Below, piece after piece: positions 30,644-42,400 of a DNA stretch of 64,000 bases (positions are counted from its first letter, which is position 1; the number at the start of each line of letters is the position of its first letter). The position numbers were made by a program, and so were the translations under genes. This DNA is from Saprospiraceae bacterium. Lineage in GTDB: Bacteria; Bacteroidota; Bacteroidia; Chitinophagales; Saprospiraceae. The DNA lies in assembly GCA_016714765.1 (NCBI GenBank), contig JADKCF010000004.1:193961-257960 (forward strand), in the 5' to 3' direction. The notes beneath the pieces were generated by a model, which was not told the DNA's origin, did not search any database, and was given only the letters and a program-made list of their open reading frames with translations.

Positions 30644-31276
30644 ATGAATGTCCAATCCTTTGTATTTAATGACTTTTCAGAAAATACTTATGTGCTGTAT
30701 GACGAATCTTTAGAGTGTATCATAGTGGACCCAGGCTGTAATTCGGCTTCAGAACAACAATTATTGAGGCAGTTTATATCAGAATACAAGCTTACTCCAG
30801 TAGCGCTTATCAATACACACTGCCATATTGACCATATATTGGGAAATAAGTTTGTCAGCGATACATATGGATTACGACTTACGGCACATAAAAACGAAAT
30901 GCCCGTACTCTTATTTGGTGCTCAGACAGCTATGATGTATCAAATACATTATGAAAAATCTCCTGATATCGAACTTTTTATTGACGAGGGTGACATAGTG
31001 ACATTCGGCAAAACATCGCTGGAGGTACTTTTTACCCCCGGTCACTCACCTGCCAGCATTTCTTTGATAAACAAAAAGGATCAAATCCTGATCGCAGGTG
31101 ATGTATTATTTCAGGGCAGTATAGGCCGTACAGATTTGCCCGGAGGCAATTTCGAGACGCTTACCAGAGTGATCAAAGCAAAGTTTTTTACATTGCCTGA
31201 TGATACCATAGTGTACTCGGGACATGGCGATCCTACGACCATCGGGATTGAAAAAAGGACTAACCCATTTTTTTAA
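30644..31276 (+). CDS. Metallo-beta-lactamase-fold hydrolase (glyoxalase II-like)
   Basis: A 210-residue soluble protein. The metal-binding motif THCHIDHILGN (HxHxDH) is near residue 57, with further ligands in TPGHSPASI, AGDVLFQGSIGRTDLPGG and YSGHGDPTTIG. It fits the two-metal hydrolase subfamily that includes glyoxalase II and persulfide dioxygenases, but is shorter than classical GloB and lacks its C-terminal glutathione domain. Substrate is unknown. It converges with the next gene: the two stop codons overlap at TTAA around 31273-31276. Confidence 0.9.
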   Translation: MNVQSFVFNDFSENTYVLYDESLECIIVDPGCNSASEQQLLRQFISEYKLTPVALINTHCHIDHILGNKFVSDTYGLRLTAHKNEMPVLLFGAQTAMMYQIHYEKSPDIELFIDEGDIVTFGKTSLEVLFTPGHSPASISLINKKDQILIAGDVLFQGSIGRTDLPGGNFETLTRVIKAKFFTLPDDTIVYSGHGDPTTIGIEKRTNPFF

Positions 31277-31845
31277 AAATGAAAACCCGCCATCAATGTC
31301 CAACTATCAAAAGTAGTCTTGGGTTGCTTATAAAATACATTAATCAAACCATACTGAAAATCCAGGTCTATATCTATACTTCCCATGGTAAGTCCCAGAC
31401 CTGTCACTGCACCCATAGATGAGTCGTTGACATCTTTATATCCTGCTATGTTTAATCCATCTGATGGTGCATCAAAAATAAAATTGATAGAACCTACTAT
31501 TTTGGACCTGAATGAGATTTTCTCACTAAGTCGAAGCACGTTGAATCCTATTCCTGCCCGTCCACTCAAAAACTTAAAATCATTTTTACTAAAAAAAGAA
31601 GGGCTGGCAGTTGATGCCAAACTTGTCTGGTGATACTGACCACCCACTATAAAATATAAATCCCCATCAAGAATACGTGCATCCGCACCTACCATCCATC
31701 CGTAATGTCCCTGATTGGCTTTTGTTACATTACCATCTTTGGAATACGCTGCTGTCAATCCTGTCTGTACTACCAAGCCTGGTGCCTGACTGAAAACGTT
31801 AAGGATGCCCAACACTAAAAAAACTATGGTTAACTGAATTTTCAT
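31273..31845 (-). CDS. Outer-membrane beta-barrel protein
   Basis: A 190-residue exported protein: signal peptide (MKIQLTIVFLVLGILNVFSQ), then alternating amphipathic strands with GLVVQTGLTAAYSKDG and a closing aromatic residue (TLMAGFHF), typical of small outer-membrane barrels assembled by BAM. It resembles PorT-like/OMP_b-brl families, but I cannot name it. It has no partner on its own strand. Confidence 0.7.
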   Translation of the reverse strand: MKIQLTIVFLVLGILNVFSQAPGLVVQTGLTAAYSKDGNVTKANQGHYGWMVGADARILDGDLYFIVGGQYHQTSLASTASPSFFSKNDFKFLSGRAGIGFNVLRLSEKISFRSKIVGSINFIFDAPSDGLNIAGYKDVNDSSMGAVTGLGLTMGSIDIDLDFQYGLINVFYKQPKTTFDSWTLMAGFHF

Positions 31846-31954
31846 ATTAAAATTTTTAATTACTTTTTAGTACACGTAAGACTGTAAGTTTTTTCATATT
31901 CACATTTTAATAGTCAAAAATCGTGCTAAGATTCAAATTTTGACTACTATTTCA

Positions 31955-31962
31955 TACATTTG
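31955..31962 (+). promoter_or_regulatory. -7 box of lgt
   Basis: TACATTTG fits TAnnTTTG and lies 15 bp upstream of the lgt ATG at 31978. A TTTG at 31939-31942 is nearer than the usual -33 spacing, so the match is partial. Confidence 0.4.
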
Positions 31963-31977
31963 TCACAAATTAATATC

Positions 31978-33207
31978 ATGTATCCTGACCTTTCCTACTT
32001 ATTTAATGCTTTACTAGGTACTGATGTGGACAATTGGACATCCATTTTCAAGACATTCGGTTTCATGCTTGTCGTTGCACTTGCGGCATGTGGTGTGCTC
32101 CTGAAATACGAATTGGAGCAGAAAGAAAAAGAAGGGCTGATACTCCCACAAAAAATCACCCTCATCAGCACGGAAAAACTCAGCTTTCAGGATATTCTCA
32201 TCAACAGCTTATTTTCACTTTTTATCGGAGCCAAGCTACCTCTGCTGATCATGCAATTCGATCAGTTTAAAGGAGATCCTGCTTCGTTTGTCTTTTCAAT
32301 GCAGGGAATATGGTGGGTTGGATCTTTGGCAGCAGCTGCTACTATGGCTTATTATTTCTGGTCTAACAGCAAAGCAGACCCCAATCCCCAAAAAACCGAA
32401 ATGCTCCGCTACCCCTCTTCTAAAACAAATGACATTATCATAATAGCCGGTTTATCAGGTGTGCTCGGCAGTAAGCTATTCTCTGTCACTGAAGATCTAT
32501 CTGGCTTTTTTAAAGATCCTTTAGGAGCATTGTTTTCTGGTAGCGGGCTCAATGTTTACGGAGGGTTGATATTGGCATTCATAGCCGTGTACTGGTATGT
32601 CAAAAAAATTGGTATCAAGCCTATTTACATGATGGATATAGCCGGTATGGGTATTTTACTTGGATATGCTGTAGGGCGTATTGGGTGTCAGTTGTCAGGA
32701 GATGGAGACTGGGGTATAGAAGCCGCAGCAATGCCTCAATGGTGGTTTCTGCCTGATTGGTTATGGTCATTTCATTATCCCAATAATGTCAATAATGACG
32801 GTGTCCTGATGGCTTCATGCGATCCTGAAGTTTACAAGTCTGCTATCATGTCGCGTATGTCACCCGAAGACAGCTGTCTGAAGAGTTGCGGTTTTAGGTA
32901 CTGCCACGAGTTGAATCCCAAAGTATATCCCACTCCTGTATATGAGACCATATTTGGTCTGAGTGCTTTTGCTCTTTTATGGTTCAATAAACACAGATTC
33001 AAGATTCCGGGGACTATCTTCTTTTTATATATGATACTCAATGGTGTAGAACGTTTTTTTATCGAGAAAATAAGAGTCAATGAAAAGTACGATTTCCTGG
33101 GTTTTCACTGGAGTCAGGCACAGTATATATCTATCTTATTTGTGGTAGCTGGTATATTGGGTATCATTTACCTGTATCGCAGTAAAGCAAAAAACATTAC
33201 AGCTTAG
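31978..33207 (+). CDS. lgt: Prolipoprotein diacylglyceryl transferase (long Bacteroidota form)
   Basis: A 409-residue membrane enzyme that transfers diacylglycerol from phosphatidylglycerol to the cysteine of lipoprotein precursors. It starts at the ATG 31978 (MYPDLSYLF). Signature: GYAVGRIGCQLSGDGDWG, corresponding to the conserved Lgt block containing the catalytic arginine. Later, VYETIFGLSAFALL and the MILNGVERFFIEKIRVN helix fit the family. It is longer than E. coli Lgt (291 residues), as is common in Bacteroidota. Lipoproteins elsewhere in the window would be its substrates. Confidence 0.93.
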   Translation: MYPDLSYLFNALLGTDVDNWTSIFKTFGFMLVVALAACGVLLKYELEQKEKEGLILPQKITLISTEKLSFQDILINSLFSLFIGAKLPLLIMQFDQFKGDPASFVFSMQGIWWVGSLAAAATMAYYFWSNSKADPNPQKTEMLRYPSSKTNDIIIIAGLSGVLGSKLFSVTEDLSGFFKDPLGALFSGSGLNVYGGLILAFIAVYWYVKKIGIKPIYMMDIAGMGILLGYAVGRIGCQLSGDGDWGIEAAAMPQWWFLPDWLWSFHYPNNVNNDGVLMASCDPEVYKSAIMSRMSPEDSCLKSCGFRYCHELNPKVYPTPVYETIFGLSAFALLWFNKHRFKIPGTIFFLYMILNGVERFFIEKIRVNEKYDFLGFHWSQAQYISILFVVAGILGIIYLYRSKAKNITA

Positions 33208-33589
33208 CTCTGATCATAGCTGCGATCTCTTCCATTTCTTCCGTGGCAAGAGACAGCTTTTTTTGTCTGAAGTTCATGTCGGAAATTTGATTGAGAGGTA
33301 TAAGGTGTATATGTGCATGGGGCACTTCCAGACCTATTACTGCTACACCTACCCGTACACAAGGGATGGCGGCATCGATCGCTTTAGCTACCTTTTTTGA
33401 AAAAATCATCATATCCCCCAAATCAGTATCCGGGATATCAAAAATATAATCTGTTTCTATCTTTGGAACCACCAGGGTGTGGCCCTTTACCAGGGGAAAA
33501 ACATCTAAAAAGGCAATGAATCTGTCATCTTCCAAAATTTTGTGTGAAGGTATTTCTCCCGCAATAATCCTTGAAAATATACTTGCCAT
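33197..33589 (-). CDS. HIT-family (histidine triad) nucleotide hydrolase
   Basis: A 130-residue cytoplasmic protein with IIAGEIPSHKILEDD at the N-terminus and the histidine triad HAHIHLIPL near residue 92. HIT proteins cleave nucleoside phosphoramidates or related nucleotides. The stop codon overlaps by 11 bp with that of the convergent lgt gene. The start lies 1 bp after the stop of greA, so greA and this gene are co-transcribed. Confidence 0.92.
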   Translation of the reverse strand: MASIFSRIIAGEIPSHKILEDDRFIAFLDVFPLVKGHTLVVPKIETDYIFDIPDTDLGDMMIFSKKVAKAIDAAIPCVRVGVAVIGLEVPHAHIHLIPLNQISDMNFRQKKLSLATEEMEEIAAMIRAKL

Positions 33590-33590
33590 A

Positions 33591-34061
33591 TTAAAGCGAT
33601 ATATTGATTATTTTAAAATTGATCAAACCGGCAGGTGTTGAAATCTGAGCGACGTCTCCTACTGTTTTTCCAAGTAAGCCCTGACCGATAGGCGAACTCA
33701 CAGAAATTTTCTTCTCTTTCAGGTTGGCTTCTGCCTCAGCTACCAGTTTGTACGTCACCTCTGCATTATTGTTCATATTTTTGATAGTAACATTGGTAAG
33801 TACAGTCACTTTAGAAGTATCTAGTGTACTTTCGTCTATAATACGGGCATTAGCAAATACTTTTTCGTACTCATTGATCTTCATCTCGAGCATACCTTGC
33901 GCATTTTTGGCTGCGTCATACTCAGCATTTTCAGACAGATCGCCCTTTTCGCGTGCTTCAGCTATGGCTTTTGCAACGTCTTCTCTACCTTTTGTTTTGA
34001 GTTCTTCCAGCTCATTTTTAAGCTTTTCATACCCTTCCTGTGTCATATATGATACTGACAT
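33591..34061 (-). CDS. greA: Transcription elongation factor GreA
   Basis: A 156-residue protein that rescues backtracked RNA polymerase by stimulating transcript cleavage. It has an N-terminal coiled coil (EELKTKGREDVAKAIAEA) with the acidic tip motif GDLSENAEYDAAK and a C-terminal FKBP-like domain (SPIGQGLLGKTVGDVAQI). Length and motifs are standard. It precedes a HIT-family gene by 1 bp. Confidence 0.97.
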   Translation of the reverse strand: MSVSYMTQEGYEKLKNELEELKTKGREDVAKAIAEAREKGDLSENAEYDAAKNAQGMLEMKINEYEKVFANARIIDESTLDTSKVTVLTNVTIKNMNNNAEVTYKLVAEAEANLKEKKISVSSPIGQGLLGKTVGDVAQISTPAGLINFKIINISL

Positions 34062-34094
34062 TACTTATTGTTTATATTATTTATAAAATAAAAA

Positions 34095-34133
34095 ACAAAC
34101 GTTTTCACTCTTTCGAGAAGTGAAAACGTTTGT
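34095..34133 (-). terminator. Intrinsic terminator of the PorV-like gene
   Basis: A 15-bp perfect stem (ACAAACGTTTTCACT paired with AGTGAAAACGTTTGT) with a 9-nt loop, followed on the minus strand by TTTTTTATTTTA. It lies between the PorV-like gene and greA. Confidence 0.85.
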
Positions 34134-34184
34134 CTGATTAACCTATGTTAATGATAAAACGAATATGTGATTAAAAAAGTTTCC

Positions 34185-35237
34185 TTAAAATGAGAATCTA
34201 AGGGTTAAATTATGCGTTCCTTTAAATGGATTTGTAGTCCTGTATGCATAATCAATGCCCAAATTATTGGCACCACCTTTAGAAATCGGCACCTCTACGG
34301 ATGCTCCGGCAGATAATCCTGTATATACGTTTTTAGTTTCCACATCCGTTTTGCCAAGATCATACTTGTATGCTGCTCTTAAGGCTACCAGATTCTGGAA
34401 AGAAAACTCAAGTCCTGCACCTACCTGATCTCTGGAAAAAGCATTGGAAGTAAAATTGGCCAATCCACGTAAATAGTTGTCACTGCCGAAATAAAAGTCA
34501 TAAGAAACTCCCATATTTAACATGGACGGCAACTCAAAACTGGCAGCACGGGCATCATAGGTAAGTTCGTATGTCACTCCTCCAGCCGGGTCCGGGTTCC
34601 CTCTTTTGGTAGACAATCCCTCTCCTCCAAAAACCATAGGTGACCCCACATTTCTCAATGCTATACCTAATTTAAAGTTGTCTTTCGGTCCCGCTACATA
34701 CTGCACTCCTGCATCTATAGCGACACCGGAGGCAGTGACATCCTGAATACTCTCAGAAACAAGTCTCATTAGCATTCCGACAGATATTTTATTGGCATAT
34801 GTAAAAGAATACCCCAATCCCAATTGGAAAAAACTAGGCGAAAAAAAACCACCTGTTCCGGCAGGCTGATTGACCGTTGTCACGGGAATCTGGCCAAAAT
34901 CCAATGATGCAAATTCGACCCCAAAAGCGCCTGATTTACCCATTTTAAATCCGAGTCCGAAACTATTGAGATTCATACCTGTACCGCTGAACAGTCGGTT
35001 GTTGGATATACCTATTTCGAGCTTTTTTATACGGCTGAGCCCGGCAATATTTATTCTCATGGCTTCTACTCCCATCACTGAAGATGTACTCATGGAGTGT
35101 AATCCCGCACTTCTACCCCAGGGATTCATTAATAATTCAGCAGCACCAGCCTGTCCTTGCCTGTCAGGGTTTCCTGCAATCACATGGAAAGCGCTCAGTA
35201 ATAATAATGCTGCAATAGTGTAAAATTTATTATTCAT
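34185..35237 (-). CDS. PorV/PorQ-family outer-membrane barrel protein
   Basis: A 350-residue barrel. Signal peptide (MNNKFYTIAALLLLSAFHVIAG), then AAELLMNPWGRSAGLHSM and SVMGVEAMRINIAGLSR, the conserved N-terminal block of the PorV/UPF0164 group, and a long barrel ending LTLRFSF. PorV shuttles T9SS cargo from the SprA translocon to the attachment complex. Whether this copy is the general shuttle or a dedicated paralogue cannot be told. It follows the giant secreted protein gene on the same strand, 75 bp away, with a hairpin between them. Confidence 0.82.
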   Translation of the reverse strand: MNNKFYTIAALLLLSAFHVIAGNPDRQGQAGAAELLMNPWGRSAGLHSMSTSSVMGVEAMRINIAGLSRIKKLEIGISNNRLFSGTGMNLNSFGLGFKMGKSGAFGVEFASLDFGQIPVTTVNQPAGTGGFFSPSFFQLGLGYSFTYANKISVGMLMRLVSESIQDVTASGVAIDAGVQYVAGPKDNFKLGIALRNVGSPMVFGGEGLSTKRGNPDPAGGVTYELTYDARAASFELPSMLNMGVSYDFYFGSDNYLRGLANFTSNAFSRDQVGAGLEFSFQNLVALRAAYKYDLGKTDVETKNVYTGLSAGASVEVPISKGGANNLGIDYAYRTTNPFKGTHNLTLRFSF

Positions 35238-35267
35238 TTTTATCTGATTATCTTGTTAAGAGATATA

Positions 35268-35305
35268 AATAACCGGAGTAGCTCTTTAGAACTCCTCCGG
35301 TTATT
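35268..35305 (-). terminator. Hairpin after the large secreted protein gene
   Basis: An 11-bp perfect stem (AATAACCGGAG ... CTCCGGTTATT) with a 16-nt loop starts about 6 bp after the corrected stop at 35312. The tail on the minus strand (TATATC) is only weakly T-rich, so it may act as a partial terminator before the PorV-like gene. Confidence 0.6.
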
Positions 35306-35311
35306 CATTTT

Positions 35312-38300
35312 TTATAATCCACTTGGATCGAATTTTCTACCTATACCAAACCATTTGATGGTCCTCTCTTCTCCCAGTTCGGGCGCAGAGATATGGATAA
35401 GGTAGACTCCACTGGCTACAGGGATGTCTTTAAAATTCTTCATATCCCACTCCAGATCTGGAAACACCTGAGACGTAGATGTCGGCCTGTTGCTACCTGA
35501 AAGTATCTGGCTCTCTCATCTCTGTTAAACTGCCTGATAAAACTTCCGTCTATGCTATAGATGGTAACCGTAGCCTTAGCCGGCAAATTAGTCACCTTGA
35601 TAACATTGGTAAACTGAGATGTCTCATAAGCACTATAAGCATAGTAGGGGTTTGGCACTACATTGACATTGGCCAGTGCTCCTTCATATTCTTCCTGAGT
35701 GACAAGCTTTTTGGATTCTGTACCCGTAAAGGCAAATTCATATACAGGCTGATCCCCGTCCGTCTCACAATCTCTTTCTTTTTCGATATTGTATTTTCGG
35801 GATTCACCATAAGGGTTATTGACTCTTAGTTTTACTGTAAGATCATTAGGTATAAGCCCCTTGTCCAGAGAAAGCATTGGTGCACTGGACACTCCTAATG
35901 GGAAAGACACCCAAGTGACAGCAGGGCCTGCTTTGGCTTTATTAAGGGTTGAGGCTCCTTTTCTGAGTTTTGTTTCCAGTAACTTACACTCATCGTATTC
36001 CTGTCTGGTGACATAGATGTAATGTTGTCCTCCTGCAACCCATGCTCTTGGATCAGTAGCACCTAAAATGTCTCCGGTACTTGGATTTCTGACAACAAAA
36101 TTTTCAACCACTGCTTCAGAAGATGGATTAAATATAAGGTCACCTCCGATAGGGTTTTTACCTTCAAGAATGTCTCCGTTGGTGCCTGAATAAATACTGT
36201 TTTCACCAAAGAAAATGTTCAACCGTTTTCCAGTCTCAACATCGATAGCATATCCAGGAAAATAACTGAATCCGAAAGTGCCGTCTCCAACCGGATTGCC
36301 GTTCATATCAATAGACGGTGTTCTACGAACCTCAAAGTTCTTAGTGTTATCAATAGTAGCCAGACCACCATTAATAAAGTCAGGACTGGCTGTTTCTACC
36401 ACGATACATTTGCTCCACTTCGATTTGTCGTTTGTAAATACAATGTCCACATTATTAAGGTCTCTGTATCTGACAGAATTGTTGGTGGCATTGGTCATCA
36501 ATGCCATAAAATCTCTGGCAGCAGGACTGAGATAAAATGGTAGTTCAGGGTCCGTTTCAAATCTTGTAGAAAGGAATGGCACAAAATAACCATCCCCCAT
36601 TTTAGATAATGCTGCAGCAGGGTCCTGTGTAAATGCGTTTCTCACAAAATCAAAGAATGGAATAGCCTGATTGCCCTGGGCATTGATCTGATAAACACCA
36701 CCATCCCTGACTGCGTTAAACCATTTAGATCCAGCAGGATCTTTGTATTCTAATTTTGCTCCTACACCGCCATTCGTACCAGTTTTGGTCTGACCCGGGT
36801 CATCTTCATTACCTACAGTAATGGAGAATCCCAGATTATTGACAATGTATTCCTTGATATACGCCAGAGATCTATCCTGAAGTAATACCTTATTATTGGT
36901 AACATCGGTTAGTTTCCAAACTGCTTTATCGTCAAATGAACAATTGGTTCGGGCATAGTTGAAATTCCCTGTTATTTCCAGTCTGTATTTTCCGTCTTTA
37001 ATTCTCAATGGGTCTACTATTTTTGCATCTATTGGGCCTCCGCCTGATTTATACAATATTTTTCCCCCGTGTTCCTTTTTCAAGATAAGGTCATACATAG
37101 TATTATCCATTTCAAGGAATTTACCTGGATTTCCCTCTCCTGTGATTCGTGTCACTGTAGGACCCTCACCGTAAGATGACTGAAGGGATTCATATACTAT
37201 AGGTCTAGGTACCAAAGTATAAGCTCTCTTTTCAGGTCCCCCTACATTTCCTCTTCCTTCCAGATAAGCCCTTCGTTGGCCTGTGCCAGAAATTATGTCA
37301 AATAGCTGCCAACTATTGTGGGCATAAGCCAAAACCAGAAAATGGTATTGTTTGTGGTTTATCAGTCTTCTGTTGGTAAGAGCAAACTGATCTTCAGTAA
37401 CTCTAAATGAATTTCTGATACCTTTGTTTTCACCTATCACCTCTCTAGTGGGAGTCCACACCACTGGACCTGTTAATGGATCCAATGGATTGGGTTGTCC
37501 TGTCCAGTTATAGATTTCCCTTATTCCATTTTTTACATCGACTTGTACGATTTGTCTCGCTTTGCTGATATCACCCAATTCCTGCGCCGTGACACTTGCG
37601 TTGGCCAGTTGATAAAGTCTATAACCTTCAAATCTGTAAATATTATCCACTTCTCTTGGTGCCTGAAGGTCTTTTTCTGCATAACTTTCGTTAAAATTAT
37701 TGGAAGTAGATTCATTGGAAAACATAAGAATCAATTCCTGATCCAGCTCAACAGCGGTGATATCAGGAGCATCCGGCCCATCTGTAATGTCAAAACAGTT
37801 GTCAAACAATGCCTGTGCAATATCATCCGCAAACTTAAGTCTGGTAATATCGGGACATGGATAGTCTACATCCGGTACAAAGACTACTCCCAAGATCAAC
37901 TCATTAGTAGCACCAGGCTGCAATAAAAGCGGTCCGGTCGCTTGCAACGTTCTTCTGTCGCCGATAGGAAGGCCGGCAGTACACATTGACCAACCCGTCG
38001 GTTTATTTGGTTCGTCAGGAAAAGCATATCTTACCGTATCTGTACTACCGGGGTTATACCCTGAACCTCCGAAAGTCAAAGGAGTTCCATCTCTCCAGAA
38101 TCCACGTATATAGTTATAAAAACCATCTTCCCTACCTCTCTGCGGGTCTGTGGTAGCTGGTGGAAAAGAACCGCCAATCTGCCTTTCATGATATGTAAAT
38201 GATGTCATTCCCAATTCTACCAATGTATCTTGCTGTCCTGTGTAAGGCTCTGGTTCTTCCAAAATAACATTTCCTTCAGCATCCAAAATGGGAGTGCCAT

Positions 38301-39440
38301 TGGCATCTCTTTTGAAGACTTTTGGACCTAGTGGGCCTCTGAAATAATCCATACCTATGATAGGAATTTCACTACCATATGTATTGGTGCCATCACAAGA
38401 GGAGCCATTATTTCCATCTATGGCATCTTGATTATACACGATAGCAAGTGATCTGGAAATGTCACAACCTATAAAATCATCTTCCGAGCAACCCAAATCC
38501 GGGTCAATCCACATGGAAAAATAACAGTCCACCAGGTCTTCAGCTGCCTTATTAATCAACTTATAGCGGTAGAATGTCATGTCATTTATCTCGTCATTTG
38601 TGGAGTAAGCGAATGATTGCACCTGAACTTCCATTTGTATCGAGCTAGGGCCGGATAGGGTTTGTGGACCTCCGTTATCATTATAAATCCAGAATATCAT
38701 TTGGTCAGGAATCAATTCTTTAGCCTCACCTATATCATCCGGCTCACATCCCCGGATGTCAATCAATGGAAAATCCCCCTTACATGGGTCATAAACATTA
38801 TCCTGATCGTCATCCCAGTATGCTCCAAGTGTCTGATCCGGGAGGTTGAAGGTAAACTTGTCTCTCCAATATGGATTGCCCTGACCAGGCCAGTATTTGA
38901 CATCATCAGGTATAGAGTCACAGTCAATAGGAACACCGGTTTCTTTAAATTTGACGACTTTATTATAATGGTTTCTGACATTGATACCTGATACCGAAAA
39001 AAATCTGTCCCAATTATCACAAACTTCTTTATCTGTAGTACCATTTATATCAAGTGGACCTGAAAAAAAATCCGTTCCATCACTTCTGTAGGTAACCCCT
39101 GATAGTTTTGTATTGCCGGCCCTGTCTCTTCCACCGATCCATACACCCCCTGCATAAATGGCAGAAACTGGTAATTGGCCGGGAGCTGGTTTTGGCACTA
39201 CATAACCACCGAGTGTGGGACTGATATTCCATATATCACCACCTGTCAAAAGTCTGGCACGCACATTATTTACCTCCATGGTAATCTGTGTTGTTGGTCT
39301 TACACAGGCTGCCCGCCATCCAGTCACTTCTGATTTTACCGCATTATTTGCACCTGTGATGTCAGGTTGTCTGGCATCAACATCAGATATTAATACTCCA
39401 GAAAAAAGAGTATACAAATAAATATTTTATCAAAATTCAT
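35312..39440 (-). CDS. Very large secreted protein (about 1376 aa) with T9SS/FlgD-like tail, two frameshifts
   Basis: The central frame (39417-35440) has no good start. One T added to a six-T run (opposite 39402-39407) joins it to an ATG at 39440 and gives a signal peptide (MNFDKIFICILFFSGVLI). At the end, one base near 35495-35503 joins it to EWDMKNFKDIPVASGVYLIH and ends at 35312 (KWFGIGRKFDPSGL). The body is unfamiliar. It begins with GGDIWNISPTLGGYVVPKP and IYAGGVWIGGRDRAGN, with many Asp/Gly-rich loops (YWDDDQDNVYDP). The C-terminus (VVPNPYYAYSAYET ... TVTIYSIDGSFIRQF) is a T9SS type A/FlgD-like domain. It is 27 bp downstream of a TonB receptor gene, suggesting an operon. Confidence 0.8.
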
Positions 39441-39466
39441 ATGATTTATATTTTTTGATGATCAAA

Positions 39467-42400
39467 TTAAAAATCTAATATTACACCTACATACATTCTT
39501 CTAGGCAATGTATAATTTCCAGGAGCAAGTAATCGCCATGAGTAAGCATCCAAAAATGCGTCAACATCACGACCTGTCTGAGCTACACCTCTGATCCTGT
39601 CCAAACCGAAACTAGACTGCAAATATCCATCATTGTCAGCATCACCAGAAAATTTATACACATCAATGATGTTTTTAGTATTAAATACATTCTGAACCCG
39701 GAAATATGCATTGAACCACATTTTTTTACCTGAAGTCTTACTAACCGTAACAGGAAATCTTTTCTGAACATTTAAGTCAGCTGAAAAATTCCAAGGCAAT
39801 CTGGCACCATTGATCGAACCAGCAAAACCTGAACCACCAAATGCCCGTGCATTCAAGTTTCTGGTGTATGGTTGACCGGACACTAAAAATCCTGTAAAAC
39901 TGATACCAAAATCTTCCAGTATATTGGTACTTCCGATCCTTGGGCCGTTGTAAGCTTTACCTGAGCCGTATCTGTAATCAATTACGGTGGTAATTCTGTG
40001 CCTTTCGTCAAATGAAAGCGGAATCAGATTCCTTACAGGTCCTCTATTATTGATACCATTAGATGAGTTGGCATCACTACCCGATCCATCAGCAAACTGA
40101 AGCGTATATGTAGCATTTATTTCCAGATTATTAGTACGTCTTCTGTCTAGCGAAAATGAAAATCCCTTTACTGTACCAAAATCAAGATTATCAAAAACCT
40201 TATAGGAGTTTAGTGGAGCTGCTACGTTTGCCAGTACCCTTTGCTGTATCAGATCTTTCATCTCTTTGTAGTAAGCTGATACTTTCATTGCCATAACTTC
40301 TGACACTTTTTGCTGAAAACCAACCTCATAATCTACTGTGCGAACCGGCTTAAGATTGGGATTATTTAAAGCGGCTCCATCAGGATTTATTCTACTTATG
40401 TCTTGAAAGAAGTAATAATCCAAAGCAGATGAAAATGAATTGGATGGAGGTCTTTGGTATAATACATCATAATGGGCAAAAAATCCTGCATCTTCCGAAA
40501 TAGGAAAAGAAAACGCCAATCGAGGCATAAAATTAACTTGTGGTTTGTAATCTATAAAAGATGTATTGGGGTCAAAGTTAGGGTCCTGAATTTTTAATGT
40601 TCTACCCTGTGTTTTGCCAGCATATGAAGGAAAAACAAGACCACCCTGATAAATGATATTACCTCCTGAGACTGCTGTACCATTTGGTAAAAACCATCTG
40701 TCACCTTTTCTGAATGCTACCAGACCATCTGACTCCTCTGATGCTACATAAACACTGTAATCATCTGATATTGAAGTCGGTTTTTCTTTACCAATTCTAT
40801 TATAATAATCTTTTGCATTTTCTATTTCATACAACGCATATGGGTCTCTGAGTACCTTGGTGTTGGCATCAAAATAATCGACTCTCATACCCAGACGGAA
40901 GATGATATCTTTGTAAGAAAATTTGTCCTGCAAAAATACAGCACCATATATTGGTTGCTGCGGAGCGACTACAAAGGTACGTCTTCCGTCAGCATCCCTG
41001 CTTGTAAAAAAGTCTTCAAATCTCACATCCGTTCCCAATTTGTTGCCTAAATAATCATAGCCGCTGTAATCTAATAGACCTTGTCTGTTGATCAATTCTC
41101 CAGCTGAAAACATATCTAACCTCAACTGACTGGGATCCAGATCCCACACATTTACAAACTCATTATCGGTTTTCCGGTTATATCCCTTACACTTTTATAG
41201 AATAGATTATCGGGTTCAACATTCAACTTTGTTTGGTAGATGTTTTCAACCTGAGGTCCAAAAGGGCCATTAATGGTCATAGTATCTATTATTATGGATT
41301 TGTCCAAACCATTGATGTGACCATTGCTCAATATGTTCGCAAGATTCCAAAGGTCAAATGGCGCTAAATTCCAATTACGGTTGATACTTTGCTCGTATAA
41401 TAATCCAAACTGAATATTATGCCTTCCTTTTTCGGATCCCCCGGGAAGCAAATCGAAACCGGTGGAGAGATTAAAAGAATACAAGTCATTGTCAGTTTTA
41501 CTAAATCTATTATAAACTTGTCCTACATTGGAATACAAATCTCCCCAGGCAGAATTGATATTATCGTTTAATAGTCCATTGATATTGACTCCGTCTACTG
41601 CATTGAAGGAGCCTAAAATTGGATTTATATCAGGATTAAGTGTGTATTCTCCGATTAATTCTCTATATCCCAGGTGACCAAATGGATCAATTTCAAATAA
41701 TGGGTCCAAGGGGTCCAAAACTCCAAAAATAGGCTCCCAGGTACGCAAAGTTTTTCCAAAATATCCATAATTAAATAAGTTTGCCTTATGGCGAAGATCT
41801 TCGTTTCTTTCCTTATTCTTTTGGTACCCTAAAGTAATAGTATAAGAAAAATTTCTCAGGCTACCTGTTGCCTTTTCATCTCCCTCCCCACTGCTTTGTT
41901 TTCCAAGTTTGTGTGTAATCCTGAGATTACCTCTATATGTATTAGAGTACTGATAAGGATTATTTACCCAGTTGAGCAATGCATGATGATCCCGAACCAT
42001 TTACACCGGATGATGCGGGGGTAAATCGATCTTTCCTGTCATTATAGTTACCAGAAAGCTGCATGTCAAAATTATCTGCCAATTTGATATCTAATCTTCC
42101 TGTAAGGTCAATATCAATGTTTTCGTCATTTGGCCTTGCTTTAAAAGGTGCCCCTAAATCAGAAGTTCTGACTTTCTCCAATGAAGGAAACTGTGTACTA
42201 CCGATATTGTATGTAGGCTTTTGTTCCAATGCTCTTATTAAAGATTCCGGAGCTCGCCTTACTCCTATCGCTGATGGGTTTCCATCGGCAATATTTTTAT
42301 ATTGTCCTGAAAAACGGTATCCGAGTATGGATTGTTTCTTTTTGTTTTTAAGTATGGGTCCGGATATGTTGCCGCTGATAAGATTATAGCCATAGCCGTC

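Noticed and set aside
37495..37926. 143-codon open frame opposite the large secreted protein
   Set aside because: Opposite a supported gene, without signal, repeat or motif.
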